From: Flavobacteriales bacterium
GTDB lineage: Bacteria > Bacteroidota > Bacteroidia > Flavobacteriales_D > Sanyastnellaceae
Reading direction: 5' to 3'
DNA length: 40,672 bases
NCBI GenBank assembly: GCA_947462725.1
Contig: CANHPZ010000005.1
Location: 1 to 40,672, forward strand
The position numbers were made by a program, and so were the translations under genes. The notes under the pieces were generated by a model. That model worked only from the letters and a program-made list of their open reading frames with translations. It made no database searches and had not been told where the DNA came from. Shown in pieces: positions 19,427-28,938 of the stretch (its first letter is position 1; each line of letters starts with the position of its first letter).

Positions 19427-19465
19427 ACAAGTGCCTCCTCACACCTTATCCCTTATCTTCGCTCC

Positions 19466-19873
19466 ATGAGTCTAAACGACGCGAATAATCTCTCCGATAG
19501 CACGCTGCTCGGTGCATTGGGTATACAATTCACGCATATCGAACGCGGACACATTGAAGCAACCATGCCCGTAGATCATCGCACCAGGCAACCTTATGGA
19601 TTGCTACATGGCGGTGCCAGCGCTGCTTTAGCCGAAACACTCGGAAGCTATGGATCTCATCTCATGGCATCAGAAAATGGTGGCATAGCAGTAGGGGTTG
19701 AACTAAACATCAATCACGTCAAATCGAAACGCAGCGGTGTGGTTACGGGTATTGCCAAAATTCTGCATCAAGGTCGTTCTATACACATTTGGAATATTGA
19801 TGTTGTGGACGAAGAACAACAGCTCATTGCTTCTAGTCGACTAACCGTAATGGTGAAGGAAAAGAAAGGATGA
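19466..19873 (+). CDS. Hotdog-fold thioesterase (MenI/PaaI-like)
   Basis: RTRQPYGLLHGGASAALAETLGSYGS motif; adjacent to isochorismate synthase. Start set at MSLNDANN. Confidence 0.88.
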   Translation: MSLNDANNLSDSTLLGALGIQFTHIERGHIEATMPVDHRTRQPYGLLHGGASAALAETLGSYGSHLMASENGGIAVGVELNINHVKSKRSGVVTGIAKILHQGRSIHIWNIDVVDEEQQLIASSRLTVMVKEKKG

Positions 19874-20826
19874 GCATCGATGAATTGATTTCAGAGACCA
19901 AGTATTTCGCACGGTGTAAGCTTCCTGCTAGCATGGATGCTGAGCGAACCACACAGCAATTCGAATTTCAGCAGAATGGCTTATTCCTGAATGACACAGG
20001 AGACGTATTTACGACGGTTCCCTTCGCACCCTTTTCCAAAAAATCACCACAGCGAGAAACTTCACAACACGAGCATGCATCTGCTATTGAGGCAGCGCTT
20101 CAAGCAATCGATGGTGGCACGCTGCAAAAAGTAGTTCTTAGCTGTATTAAACATGCCGCGCGTGAAGTAGCTTCCTTAGATGAATTGTTCTTACGCATGG
20201 CTTCTCGTTACGAGAACGCATTCGTTTACATTATTAACCATCCACAATATGGCATTTGGATGGGCGCAACACCAGAATTGTTGCTCGAAAAAAAAGAGGA
20301 TACATGGCACACCGTGAGCTTAGCAGGCACACAAGCATTTCAATCCGAGAAAACAATAACCTGGTCAGATAAACTGACGCGAGAGCAACAGCTTGTCACC
20401 TCTTACATTACCGTTCAACTGGCAGAGCTAGGTGCTTCTGAGATCATGGTTCAAGGGCCATATACAGCGCAAGCCGGACCGCTTTTCCATTTGAAAACAG
20501 ACATCGCATTCACGTCACAACTGAACTCATCAGCAATCATTGAAAAACTGCAGCCCACGCCGGCCGTTTGTGGCTTGCCGCGTGATACCGCATTGGCATT
20601 TATTACAGAACACAGCGATTTCGAGCGCCGATTGTATGCCGGCAGATTAGGTATTGTAAAAGCAAACGGCAACGAAACTCACTTCGTGAATCTTCGCTGC
20701 ATGCAAGTTTTCGACGACCATTTCGAATTGCATGTTGGCGGTGGAATAGTTGCGGGCTCAACACCCGAGGATGAATGGCGCGAAACGGAAATGAAGGCAG
20801 ATGTATTGAGGTCCATACTTCACTAA
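19870..20826 (+). CDS. Isochorismate synthase / chorismate-binding enzyme
   Basis: KVVLSCIKHA, GATPELLLEK, SLAGTQAF, PTPAVCGLPRDTALAFI, RLYAGRLGIV, VGGGIVAGSTPEDEWRETEMKA; ATGA overlap with the upstream gene. Confidence 0.92.
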   Translation: MSIDELISETKYFARCKLPASMDAERTTQQFEFQQNGLFLNDTGDVFTTVPFAPFSKKSPQRETSQHEHASAIEAALQAIDGGTLQKVVLSCIKHAAREVASLDELFLRMASRYENAFVYIINHPQYGIWMGATPELLLEKKEDTWHTVSLAGTQAFQSEKTITWSDKLTREQQLVTSYITVQLAELGASEIMVQGPYTAQAGPLFHLKTDIAFTSQLNSSAIIEKLQPTPAVCGLPRDTALAFITEHSDFERRLYAGRLGIVKANGNETHFVNLRCMQVFDDHFELHVGGGIVAGSTPEDEWRETEMKADVLRSILH

Positions 20827-20860
20827 GAAATCTATTTCCTCGCAAACACTCTAGTCTCTA

Positions 20861-23800
20861 CTACCTCACCATTAGATTGGCGCTATGCATTCCATTCACT
20901 TCCACATGATACATGCCTGCTGACCAATTCGACACATCAAGCATCAATTTACCTTGCACCTGCTGAATTGACTCTACAAGTTCGCCCATGCTGTTATAGA
21001 CATTCGCGCTATGCATGCCGACCGGCAGATTGATAAATACATGATCGTCTGCCGGGTTCGGATACATGCTCAACCTAGATGCGAGCCCCTCGTCTACCCC
21101 ATTAATTGTGATAGATATAGGATCACTCTCCGAAGTGCATCCATAAGCATTGAAGGTGGTCACTACATATGTCCCTGAAACAACAGGAGTAATGCTTTGC
21201 GTTATGAATTCCGAAAGTTCATTGTTGATCTGCCATTGCCAATTGGTTCCATCTGGAGCAACGAGCATGTCGGCAACTACAGTGATTGCATTGCTAGGCG
21301 TTGGGAAAACTTCAACCTGCAGAGTGTCGTAAACATTGCACAACGGATTTGTTCGATTGAGCACGATATCATACACACCCTCTTGCTCTGCAGCAAAGGT
21401 GTATGACAACGTATTCCCCACTAGGTTACCGTCGATATACCACAAGTAGTTTTCCGTGTAATCCAGCTCCGGCCAAACATTCAACATTACCGAAGTGCCT
21501 TGGCAAGTCGAGCCTGATCCGTTCGGAAACGGCATCAAGTCGCAGGAGAAAATAGTATGCGAGTATATGTTGGTCATTACAGGATCGTTCATGTCAAAAT
21601 AAATTGCAGCGCTGTTGTTGATGACCTCAAGCGGCTGTAACAGATCGAATGCACGGATGCGATACACCACCCAACCGTGTGAATTCACCTCATCGTGCAC
21701 GCTATCGGCCAATTGGATGTTGGCGAATACAAACTGCACCATGCCATCGGGAGTTACTATCGTGCTATAGGAATGTGATGCCGCAATTGGATTGAATGTA
21801 TTCAAATCGAGACGCGTGAGATCCAGCTGATCTTCGATACGCACGTTAAACGCAGGTGCATTGCCTGTATTTTGGAATCGAATGCGATATTCAATCTCTT
21901 CACCGGCCATTATAAAATGTTGGTCGCTCCACCCTTCCGGCGTTGCGCTGATGTCATTGGGGTCATAGCTGCATGTTACTGTAGGATTAATTGTCCATGC
22001 ATTGGAGTAAAATGAGCCTCCGTTGCCGTCGGTCAGATTCAAGTCCAAGTTGAACGTGTAACTCTGGCCTGTGGCAGCAGTGCCTGGACCATTGAAGTGG
22101 ACTTCGTAATAATACACCGTGCCGGGAGGTTGGTTGTTGATTGTCCATGTGAGCTCACCAGGGGCCGTATTGATAGGATTCACGACAGTAACACCGTTGC
22201 CCGCCCATGGAGCATTGGTATAAACAAGCGATGGATTATAGGCCATGATGAATGTCCCATTGAGTGGCGTGTTACCGTTGTTGTATATATATATACCCGG
22301 ATTAAATCCGACGGCACAATGAATGGTTGTATTCGCGGAAACACTCATGCCACTTATTTGAGCCATCGCTGCCGTTGAGGGAACAAGTGGAAGGTTCAAT
22401 CCATTACAAGTTGGCAAAGTGAGTTGAATGGCGCCGCCGCTAGGCAATACCCAATAACCATTGGGATCAGAAAAACTAACGGTGTAAGTCGCTTGCGGCA
22501 CATCCGGCAGAGTAAAGTTACCGGAAGCATCGGGATAGATAAGAACGCCAAGCTCATCGATTGAAATCACGCCAATATTGCTCAAGTTGGGTTCGCCAGG
22601 CTGATAGAGTTGTTGAATGCCATCACCATTGACATCATGAAAAATATGTCCATTGATGTCTGCTCCATACACACACGAGCCATTGTCGCAGGTTACCCAC
22701 TGTTGGTAGTTGCACGCGCCGGAATCCATACAACCCGACCATCCGCAAGAGCCATTCGATATCAAAGCCTCTGGGTCATAATTGCATGAGGTATTATCGG
22801 TGCATCCGCAGATAGGCGCTATGGATTCGTTGGTGAGTACAACAAGCGCTTGCAAAGGCACTGCTGTAGTCCATTGGGTATAATACTTAATGTAATACAC
22901 TGTATTGGGCTGAAGAGTAAAAACTGAAGCCAGATCAACACAAGCACCATCGGCGGTCACATTTTGGCAATGCACCAAAGTGGATTGTGAGCACGGCGCT
23001 CCCAAAACTGATTCATATACTTCGAAAGCACTGGGTTGATTATAGTTTGCAGCAGAAGTGTAATAACCACTGAAAAACGAAACATTGGCATGTGTGAAAT
23101 CTCCACTATTGAAAGCATACCAGCCATACTGCATATAATTAATGGCAGCGTTGCAACTTGGTGATTCAAAAGCTAAAGCACATAGGGTATCATTCGTAAG
23201 TACGCTATTCTCTAAGTTCACTGCGTCTTCGCAGATCTCATTGGACGTGCCTGTTGATGCAATTTCGAATGATGTAGATCCACCGCATCCATTCGCATCC
23301 ACTGCAGTAATCACGTAAGTACCTGATACATCGAAGCAATTCAGTGTGCCGGGTGTAAGAACAGATCCATCGCTGATCATATACATATACGGTGCAGTGC
23401 CACCATTTGCCACCACCTGACCGAGGCAATTCGGACTACCACAACTGTTGTTGGCCAGAGATGCTGTTACAACGATTGGCTGCGGTAAATTGAATGACTC
23501 AAGAGATGCAGAGGCGGTTCCTACAGGCACGCCTGCAGCATCAATAGCAATTACTGTTAGTCCAATGGCATTTACAGCATACGCGATCGGCACTATAAAC
23601 TGCGCGAAAGTTGTTCCCGACATAGCCGTATCCTGAATGGTCAGTTCCGGATATGCAACCAAGTTGCCTTGAGCATCACTTGTAAAGGCATTCCATGAAT
23701 AAACGTATTCTACTTGCACGCTGCATCCACCGGTGGCGTAACCTAAAAAGGCGAGCTCAGTATCTGCACAAGTTGGAATGCCCATTTGATTTACAGTAGT

Positions 23801-23875
23801 TGTGAGGTTGCACTGCGCATTGACTTGTAACGCCACGCATAGCGCAGCAAATAGCATTTGAAATGATTTGGTCAT
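20861..23875 (-). CDS. Large T9SS type-A secreted multidomain protein
   Basis: Signal peptide; CTDNTSCNYDPEA...GSC modules; CSYDPNDISATPEG...YRIRFQNTGNAPAFNVRIEDQLD conserved segment; C-terminal LSMYPNPADDHVFINLP sorting domain. Confidence 0.9.
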   Translation of the reverse strand: MTKSFQMLFAALCVALQVNAQCNLTTTVNQMGIPTCADTELAFLGYATGGCSVQVEYVYSWNAFTSDAQGNLVAYPELTIQDTAMSGTTFAQFIVPIAYAVNAIGLTVIAIDAAGVPVGTASASLESFNLPQPIVVTASLANNSCGSPNCLGQVVANGGTAPYMYMISDGSVLTPGTLNCFDVSGTYVITAVDANGCGGSTSFEIASTGTSNEICEDAVNLENSVLTNDTLCALAFESPSCNAAINYMQYGWYAFNSGDFTHANVSFFSGYYTSAANYNQPSAFEVYESVLGAPCSQSTLVHCQNVTADGACVDLASVFTLQPNTVYYIKYYTQWTTAVPLQALVVLTNESIAPICGCTDNTSCNYDPEALISNGSCGWSGCMDSGACNYQQWVTCDNGSCVYGADINGHIFHDVNGDGIQQLYQPGEPNLSNIGVISIDELGVLIYPDASGNFTLPDVPQATYTVSFSDPNGYWVLPSGGAIQLTLPTCNGLNLPLVPSTAAMAQISGMSVSANTTIHCAVGFNPGIYIYNNGNTPLNGTFIMAYNPSLVYTNAPWAGNGVTVVNPINTAPGELTWTINNQPPGTVYYYEVHFNGPGTAATGQSYTFNLDLNLTDGNGGSFYSNAWTINPTVTCSYDPNDISATPEGWSDQHFIMAGEEIEYRIRFQNTGNAPAFNVRIEDQLDLTRLDLNTFNPIAASHSYSTIVTPDGMVQFVFANIQLADSVHDEVNSHGWVVYRIRAFDLLQPLEVINNSAAIYFDMNDPVMTNIYSHTIFSCDLMPFPNGSGSTCQGTSVMLNVWPELDYTENYLWYIDGNLVGNTLSYTFAAEQEGVYDIVLNRTNPLCNVYDTLQVEVFPTPSNAITVVADMLVAPDGTNWQWQINNELSEFITQSITPVVSGTYVVTTFNAYGCTSESDPISITINGVDEGLASRLSMYPNPADDHVFINLPVGMHSANVYNSMGELVESIQQVQGKLMLDVSNWSAGMYHVEVNGMHSANLMVR

Positions 23876-23943
23876 GTTCTAAGGTTTATCAAACGAGTCG
23901 TGAAAGTATGACGGATTTCTAATCCAGGAGGTTGCATAAGTAA

Positions 23944-24024
23944 TTCGTGACGAGTGAGTAGTGACGAGTGACAAATAGGGCATTCATCATTGGTCGCTAA
24001 TCACTACTCACTTGTCTCTATTTA
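23944..24024. repeat. Imperfect palindrome of 7-bp words (GTGACGA/GTGAGTA) between divergent genes, upstream of hppA
   Basis: GTGACGAGTGAGTAGTGACGAGTGAC; perfect 12-bp inverted core AGTGAGTAGTGA at 23953-23964 versus 24001-24012. Confidence 0.85.
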
Positions 24025-24111
24025 TGGTGCCCGATTTTCGCCTATATTCGCGCCCCGAATGTCCTAAAGGCCATTCATTAACCCACGCAAAACCAATTCA
24101 TCACGTCAATA

Positions 24112-26433
24112 ATGGATAATTTGATTTACATCGTTCCGGCCCTAGGAGTATTGGGCTTAATTGTTATGGCCATTAAATCGGCCTGGGTAACCAAACAAGA
24201 TGCGGGTAACGACCGCATGAAGGAAATAGCCGGCCACATAGCCGATGGAGCTATGGCTTTTTTGAAGGCAGAATATAAAATTCTAGCTGTATTCGTAGTT
24301 GTGGCAGGAGCGGCTCTGGGTGTTCTTTCCCAAATGGTAGAAACTTCACATTGGCTCATCGTTGTGGCCTTCGTTATCGGTGCTGTGTTTAGCGCATTGG
24401 CCGGATTTTTCGGTATGCGTATCGCCACCAAAGCCAATGTGCGCACAACAGAAGCAGCGCGCACTTCGCTTTCAAAAGCATTGAAAGTTTCCTTTACAGG
24501 AGGAACAGTAATGGGTCTGGGTGTTGCCGGTTTGGCTGTTCTCGGATTGAGCATGCTCTTCATCCTTTTCTTCTCTTACTTCATGCAAGGCTCATTCGCT
24601 AACGGCGGTGTAGAGGCTATGACTCAAGTGCTGGAGGTACTCGCCGGTTTCTCGGTAGGTGCTGAAAGTATCGCTCTCTTCGCTCGTGTTGGCGGTGGTA
24701 TTTACACAAAGGCTGCCGACGTTGGTGCCGACCTCGTTGGTAAAGTAGAAGCCGGTATTCCTGAAGATGATCCTCGCAACCCCGCTACTATTGCCGATAA
24801 CGTGGGTGATAACGTGGGTGACGTTGCCGGTATGGGTGCCGACTTGTTCGGTTCATACGTGGCAACAGTATTGGCCTCTATGGTTCTCGGTAACTACGTT
24901 ATCCGCGACTTTATGGATGCCAATGACGGTTCATTCGCCTTGATTCCTTTCAATGGTATGGGTCCTATTTTCCTTCCGTTGCTTATTGCAGCTGTAGGTC
25001 TTTTGGCTTCCATCGTTTCTAGCTACTTTGTGCGTGTATCTGACAACGGCAAGTCCAGCATCAATGCTGTGCAAGGCGCTCTTAACTTGGGCAACTGGCT
25101 CTCTATCGGACTTTCGCTTGTAGCATCATATTTCCTCATCAACATGTGCTTGCCTGCTGAAATGAGCATTCAGGTATTCAATGCAGGTGAATACAGCACT
25201 ACCACAACTACTTCAATGAACGTGTTCTTCGCTGTATTGATTGGTATGTTCGTAGGTGCGGCTATTTCTTTCATCACTGAATTCTACACCGGTTTAGGTA
25301 AGAAGCCTGTTATGGGCATCGTTCAAAAATCGGCTACTGGAGCGGCTACAAACATCATCGCCGGTTTGGGTATGGGTATGCTTTCAACAGCTATGCCTGT
25401 GATTCTTTTCGCCGGTGCAATTTGGGGCGCATATGCCCTAGCCGGTTTCTACGGTGTAGGTATCGCCGCTTCAGCTATGATGGCCAACACGGCCATGCAA
25501 TTGGCTATCGACGCTTTCGGCCCTATCGCTGACAACGCCGGTGGTGTTGCTGAAATGAGCGAACTTCCTGCCGACGTGCGCGAAAAGACCGATATCCTCG
25601 ACTCTGTAGGTAACACTACTGCTGCTATTGGTAAAGGTTTCGCTATCGCATCTGCTGCTCTTACTGCACTTGCACTCTTTGCAGCATATGTGACATTCAC
25701 AGGCATCAATGGTATCAACATCTTCGACGCGAAAGTACTTGCTGCCTTGTTCATCGGAGGTATGATTCCGGTGGTGTTCTCTGCACTTGCCATGAACTCG
25801 GTTGGTAAAGCAGCCATGGATATGGTAAACGAAGTGCGTCGCCAATTCCGCGAAATTCCAGGTATCATGGAAGGCACAGGCAAACCTGAATACAGCAAGT
25901 GCGTTGAGATTTCAACCCGCGCTGCATTGCGTGAAATGATGTTGCCAGGTGTTATCACAATTGTATCGCCAATTATCATTGGATTAGTAATGGGCGCTGA
26001 AGCACTCGGAGCATACATGGCCGGTGTTACAGTAAGCGGTGTATTGTGGGCAATCTTCCAAAATAACGCTGGTGGCGCTTGGGACAACGCCAAGAAGTCA
26101 TTCGAAAAAGGAGTTGAAATTGAAGTGAATGGTAAAAAAGAAATCTTCTACAAAAAATCTGAGCCACATAAAGCTGCTGTTGTGGGTGATACTGTTGGTG
26201 ATCCATTCAAAGACACATCTGGTCCTTCGATGAACATCCTCATCAAGCTTACTTGCTTGGTTGGTTTGACACTTGCTCCGCTGTTGGGTGAGAACGCTCA
26301 CGGTAAAAATGACGGCACACATGCACATGGCGAAGCATCGTCTTGCTGCAAAGACAAAAATGCTGAGTCTGCGCATATGGCTTCTGATACAGCAGCTTAC
26401 CACATGTCGTCTGCTGAAACAACTGCACACTAA
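24112..26433 (+). CDS. hppA: Membrane-bound ion-translocating pyrophosphatase
   Basis: DVGADLVGKVEAGIPEDDPRNPATIADNVGDNVGDVAGMGADLFGSY; DSVGNTTAAIGKGFAI; GDTVGDPFKDTSGPSMNILIKL. Confidence 0.97.
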   Translation: MDNLIYIVPALGVLGLIVMAIKSAWVTKQDAGNDRMKEIAGHIADGAMAFLKAEYKILAVFVVVAGAALGVLSQMVETSHWLIVVAFVIGAVFSALAGFFGMRIATKANVRTTEAARTSLSKALKVSFTGGTVMGLGVAGLAVLGLSMLFILFFSYFMQGSFANGGVEAMTQVLEVLAGFSVGAESIALFARVGGGIYTKAADVGADLVGKVEAGIPEDDPRNPATIADNVGDNVGDVAGMGADLFGSYVATVLASMVLGNYVIRDFMDANDGSFALIPFNGMGPIFLPLLIAAVGLLASIVSSYFVRVSDNGKSSINAVQGALNLGNWLSIGLSLVASYFLINMCLPAEMSIQVFNAGEYSTTTTTSMNVFFAVLIGMFVGAAISFITEFYTGLGKKPVMGIVQKSATGAATNIIAGLGMGMLSTAMPVILFAGAIWGAYALAGFYGVGIAASAMMANTAMQLAIDAFGPIADNAGGVAEMSELPADVREKTDILDSVGNTTAAIGKGFAIASAALTALALFAAYVTFTGINGINIFDAKVLAALFIGGMIPVVFSALAMNSVGKAAMDMVNEVRRQFREIPGIMEGTGKPEYSKCVEISTRAALREMMLPGVITIVSPIIIGLVMGAEALGAYMAGVTVSGVLWAIFQNNAGGAWDNAKKSFEKGVEIEVNGKKEIFYKKSEPHKAAVVGDTVGDPFKDTSGPSMNILIKLTCLVGLTLAPLLGENAHGKNDGTHAHGEASSCCKDKNAESAHMASDTAAYHMSSAETTAH

Positions 26434-26448
26434 AAACAAATCGTATAC

Positions 26449-27270
26449 ATGAACACTGTAAAAACCATTCTTTTCTCCGCAAGTGCAGCTATCATTATGG
26501 CTTCATGCGGTGAAAAAACGCCTGAAGGTCCAAAGGCTCTGACGCAATTTGATGCGTGCAGTTGTGCTTCAGTTGAAGACTTGAATAGCCCTGATTACGC
26601 AAAGTGCAAGGAATTGCGCAACGACTCTGTATTCAACGCACAATATCAGCAATGCCGCCTAGCCATTCAAAGTGGCATATCAGACACTTCTAAGGTGAGC
26701 ATCAGCAGTGCTGATAATGCTACCAACCTTAGCGCTGCCGGTGATGGCAACTACATCATTGATGTAGCAACTTCATCTTTGAAATGGAGAGGTGAAAATG
26801 TGGTAGGCAAGAAGCACGAAGGAGCCATCTTAGTGAAGCGCGGAAACATCAGCATTGCAGGTGGCGCTTTAACCGGAGGCGAATTGGTAATCGATATGAA
26901 CACACTCATTAACACTGACCTCAGTGGTGAAGAGAAAGCGAAAATTGAATCTCACTTGAAGAGCGAAGATTTCTTCGGTGTGGCCAAATTCGGTGAAGCT
27001 TCATACACCATCGTTTCAGGTGTGAAGACCAACGCAATTACTTATGATGTAAAAGGAAAACTGACCATCAAAGGAAATACCCACGACCTCAACTGCAAAT
27101 TGGTTGTTGCTCCAAATGGTAATGACATTAACGTTGGCGGTGGATTCATGTTTGATCGCTCAGCGTATGATGTGCGCTACGGCTCTGATAAATTCTTTGA
27201 AAACCTTGGCGACAAAATGATCAAGAACGAAGTGATCATGACCTTGAGCCTTCAAGGGAAGAAGCAGTGA
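26449..27270 (+). CDS. YceI-like domain lipoprotein
   Basis: Lipobox MASCGEK; VDVATSSLKWRGENVVGKKHEGAILVKRGNISI...LVIDMNTL...HLKSEDFFGVAKFGEASYTIVS matches YceI. Confidence 0.88.
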   Translation: MNTVKTILFSASAAIIMASCGEKTPEGPKALTQFDACSCASVEDLNSPDYAKCKELRNDSVFNAQYQQCRLAIQSGISDTSKVSISSADNATNLSAAGDGNYIIDVATSSLKWRGENVVGKKHEGAILVKRGNISIAGGALTGGELVIDMNTLINTDLSGEEKAKIESHLKSEDFFGVAKFGEASYTIVSGVKTNAITYDVKGKLTIKGNTHDLNCKLVVAPNGNDINVGGGFMFDRSAYDVRYGSDKFFENLGDKMIKNEVIMTLSLQGKKQ

Positions 27271-27305
27271 GAACAGTGAAGTAGTGAAATAGTGAAATGG
27301 TGAAG
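27268..27305. repeat. 8-bp word array (GTGAARTA) beginning at the TGA stop of the YceI gene; left arm of an inverted repeat
   Basis: TGAGAACAGTGAAGTAGTGAAATAGTGAAATGGTGAAG; 27283-27304 is a perfect inverted match to 27434-27455. Confidence 0.9.
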
Positions 27306-27331
27306 TCGGAACTTCATAGTCTATAAAAACC

Positions 27332-27380
27332 AAGAGCGGTGATTTCAAAGCTAACAGCCAGAAATCACCGCTCTTATTTT
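27332..27380. terminator. Bidirectional rho-independent terminator between convergent genes
   Basis: Perfect 15-bp stem AAGAGCGGTGATTTC / GAAATCACCGCTCTT with T tract on the right and A tract on the left. Confidence 0.92.
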
Positions 27381-27410
27381 TTAGTGCAGTGTAACAATGA
27401 ACTCATCATT

Positions 27411-27456
27411 CCACCATTTCACTACTTCACTATTTCACCATTTCACTATTTCACTT
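27411..27456. repeat. Right arm of the GTGAAATA array, containing the TGA stop of the kinase gene
   Basis: CCACCATTTCACTACTTCACTATTTCACCATTTCACTATTTCACTT; the stop codon is 27451-27453. Confidence 0.9.
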
Positions 27457-28068
27457 GAAAAGCCCGTGCAACTGCGCATCCACACCGGCAATAATCTTCC
27501 CGAGATCCTCAGGATTATCATGAAAGCGATTGTTGTCGATATCGATAACGAGCATCTTGCCCTTGTTGTAGGTGCTGATCCAAGCTTCATAACGCTCGTT
27601 CAGACGCGTGAGATAATCGAGACGAATGGCTTCTTCGTATTCACGACCACGCTTACCAATATTGTCGACCAGAGCAGGTACTGAAGCGCGCAAGAAAATC
27701 AGCAAATCAGGTGGTGTGATAAACTCATCCATCACATTGAATAGATCTACATAGTTTTCGAAATCGCGTGTGGTCATCAATCCCATCGCATGCAAGTTGG
27801 GAGCAAAGATTTGAGCATCTTCATAGATCGTGCGATCCTGTACAATCTTCTTTCCGCTCTTCTTGAGCTCCATGATTTGGCGGAAGCGACTTTTCAAAAA
27901 GAACACTTGCAGGTTGAATGACCAACGTTGCATGTCTTTGTAAAAATCAATGAGGTAAGGATTGTCGTCAACCTCTTCAAAATGGGGTTGCCATTTGTAG
28001 TGTTTGGCGAGCAGAGTTGTTAAGGTCGTCTTGCCCGAGCCAATATTTCCGGCGATAGCGATATGCAT
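27451..28068 (-). CDS. Deoxynucleoside kinase family protein
   Basis: MHIAIAGNIGSGKTTLTTLLAKHY P-loop; VQDRTIYEDAQIFA; dNK fold. Start set at 28068 (ORF opens at 28131). Confidence 0.93.
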   Translation of the reverse strand: MHIAIAGNIGSGKTTLTTLLAKHYKWQPHFEEVDDNPYLIDFYKDMQRWSFNLQVFFLKSRFRQIMELKKSGKKIVQDRTIYEDAQIFAPNLHAMGLMTTRDFENYVDLFNVMDEFITPPDLLIFLRASVPALVDNIGKRGREYEEAIRLDYLTRLNERYEAWISTYNKGKMLVIDIDNNRFHDNPEDLGKIIAGVDAQLHGLFK

Positions 28069-28134
28069 GATCTGTACTAGGTAATATGAATACGCTTCGA
28101 AAATAAAACAATTCAACCGTAGACCGTGCAATTG

Positions 28135-28938
28135 TTAGTTTCTTCCATTTTCAGGAAACTTCCATTGACTTAATCGGCCACCTTGCAAGGCATAGAGCAC
28201 ATCCTGTCGGCAGTAATAAGCAGCTCCCTCTACAGGCAAAATCATCACCTGCTGATCCGGTGAATTAACGCTAAGTATGAGCAGTTCTTTATCCTGAAAT
28301 AAGAGCACCCGATTATTTACTACCTGCATATCTGCATTGGCTTGCACCATCAATCGCGTCTTGTAGGTTCCGTACATATCAAAAACCAAAACCATGTCTT
28401 GCGCCGTGCGCATATACACGTATGATCCGCGCTCAATTATCTGCAAAGGTGTGATTGCCGTGCCCAGCAATACAGTCAAATTGCCTGTGGAAGAAATGGG
28501 TTGAAAATTCCTGTCGACTCGCACCAACTCCAAACTTCGGGAATCCCATAACCATAGGGCATCACCGCGCGATCCTGCAACATATTCTATCTGATCAAAA
28601 CCTCTTTCAAACAAATCAACAGGATACCCTTGCACACTGAGTGTATTGTCGAAAAAAACCAATTTGCCTGCGCCGGGAAAGTGAATAAATGGACGGAGTG
28701 GATCAGTAACATCTATTGCATTGTACGCACCCCATTGCAATTCTGAATTGCGGTACTTCTTTCCGCCTTGCGCGTTCCAACGCTCAATATATGTAGACGA
28801 CTGCACATAAATATTACCCAATTCATCCACCGTGATTCGATCTCCTGCACAAGGAATTTCACTTAGCCATGTGAATGTATTTTGACCTTGTATCACTTGC
28901 GCGACCAAGAAAAATAAAATCAGCGCGACTAATTTCAT
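28135..28938 (-). CDS. Exported hypothetical protein, possibly beta-propeller-like
   Basis: Signal peptide MKLVALILFFLVAQVIQGQ; overlaps the GH3 gene by 4 nt (ATGA). Confidence 0.75.
   Translation of the reverse strand: MKLVALILFFLVAQVIQGQNTFTWLSEIPCAGDRITVDELGNIYVQSSTYIERWNAQGGKKYRNSELQWGAYNAIDVTDPLRPFIHFPGAGKLVFFDNTLSVQGYPVDLFERGFDQIEYVAGSRGDALWLWDSRSLELVRVDRNFQPISSTGNLTVLLGTAITPLQIIERGSYVYMRTAQDMVLVFDMYGTYKTRLMVQANADMQVVNNRVLLFQDKELLILSVNSPDQQVMILPVEGAAYYCRQDVLYALQGGRLSQWKFPENGRN

Noticed and set aside
22285-22300. TATATATATATA tract
   Set aside because: Short AT run inside a T9SS coding sequence, encoding IYIYNN; explained by codons.
25449-26093. 214-aa minus-strand ORF
   Set aside because: Shadow ORF wholly antisense to hppA with Ala/Ser/Thr/Ile-biased composition; the plus strand is clearly coding.
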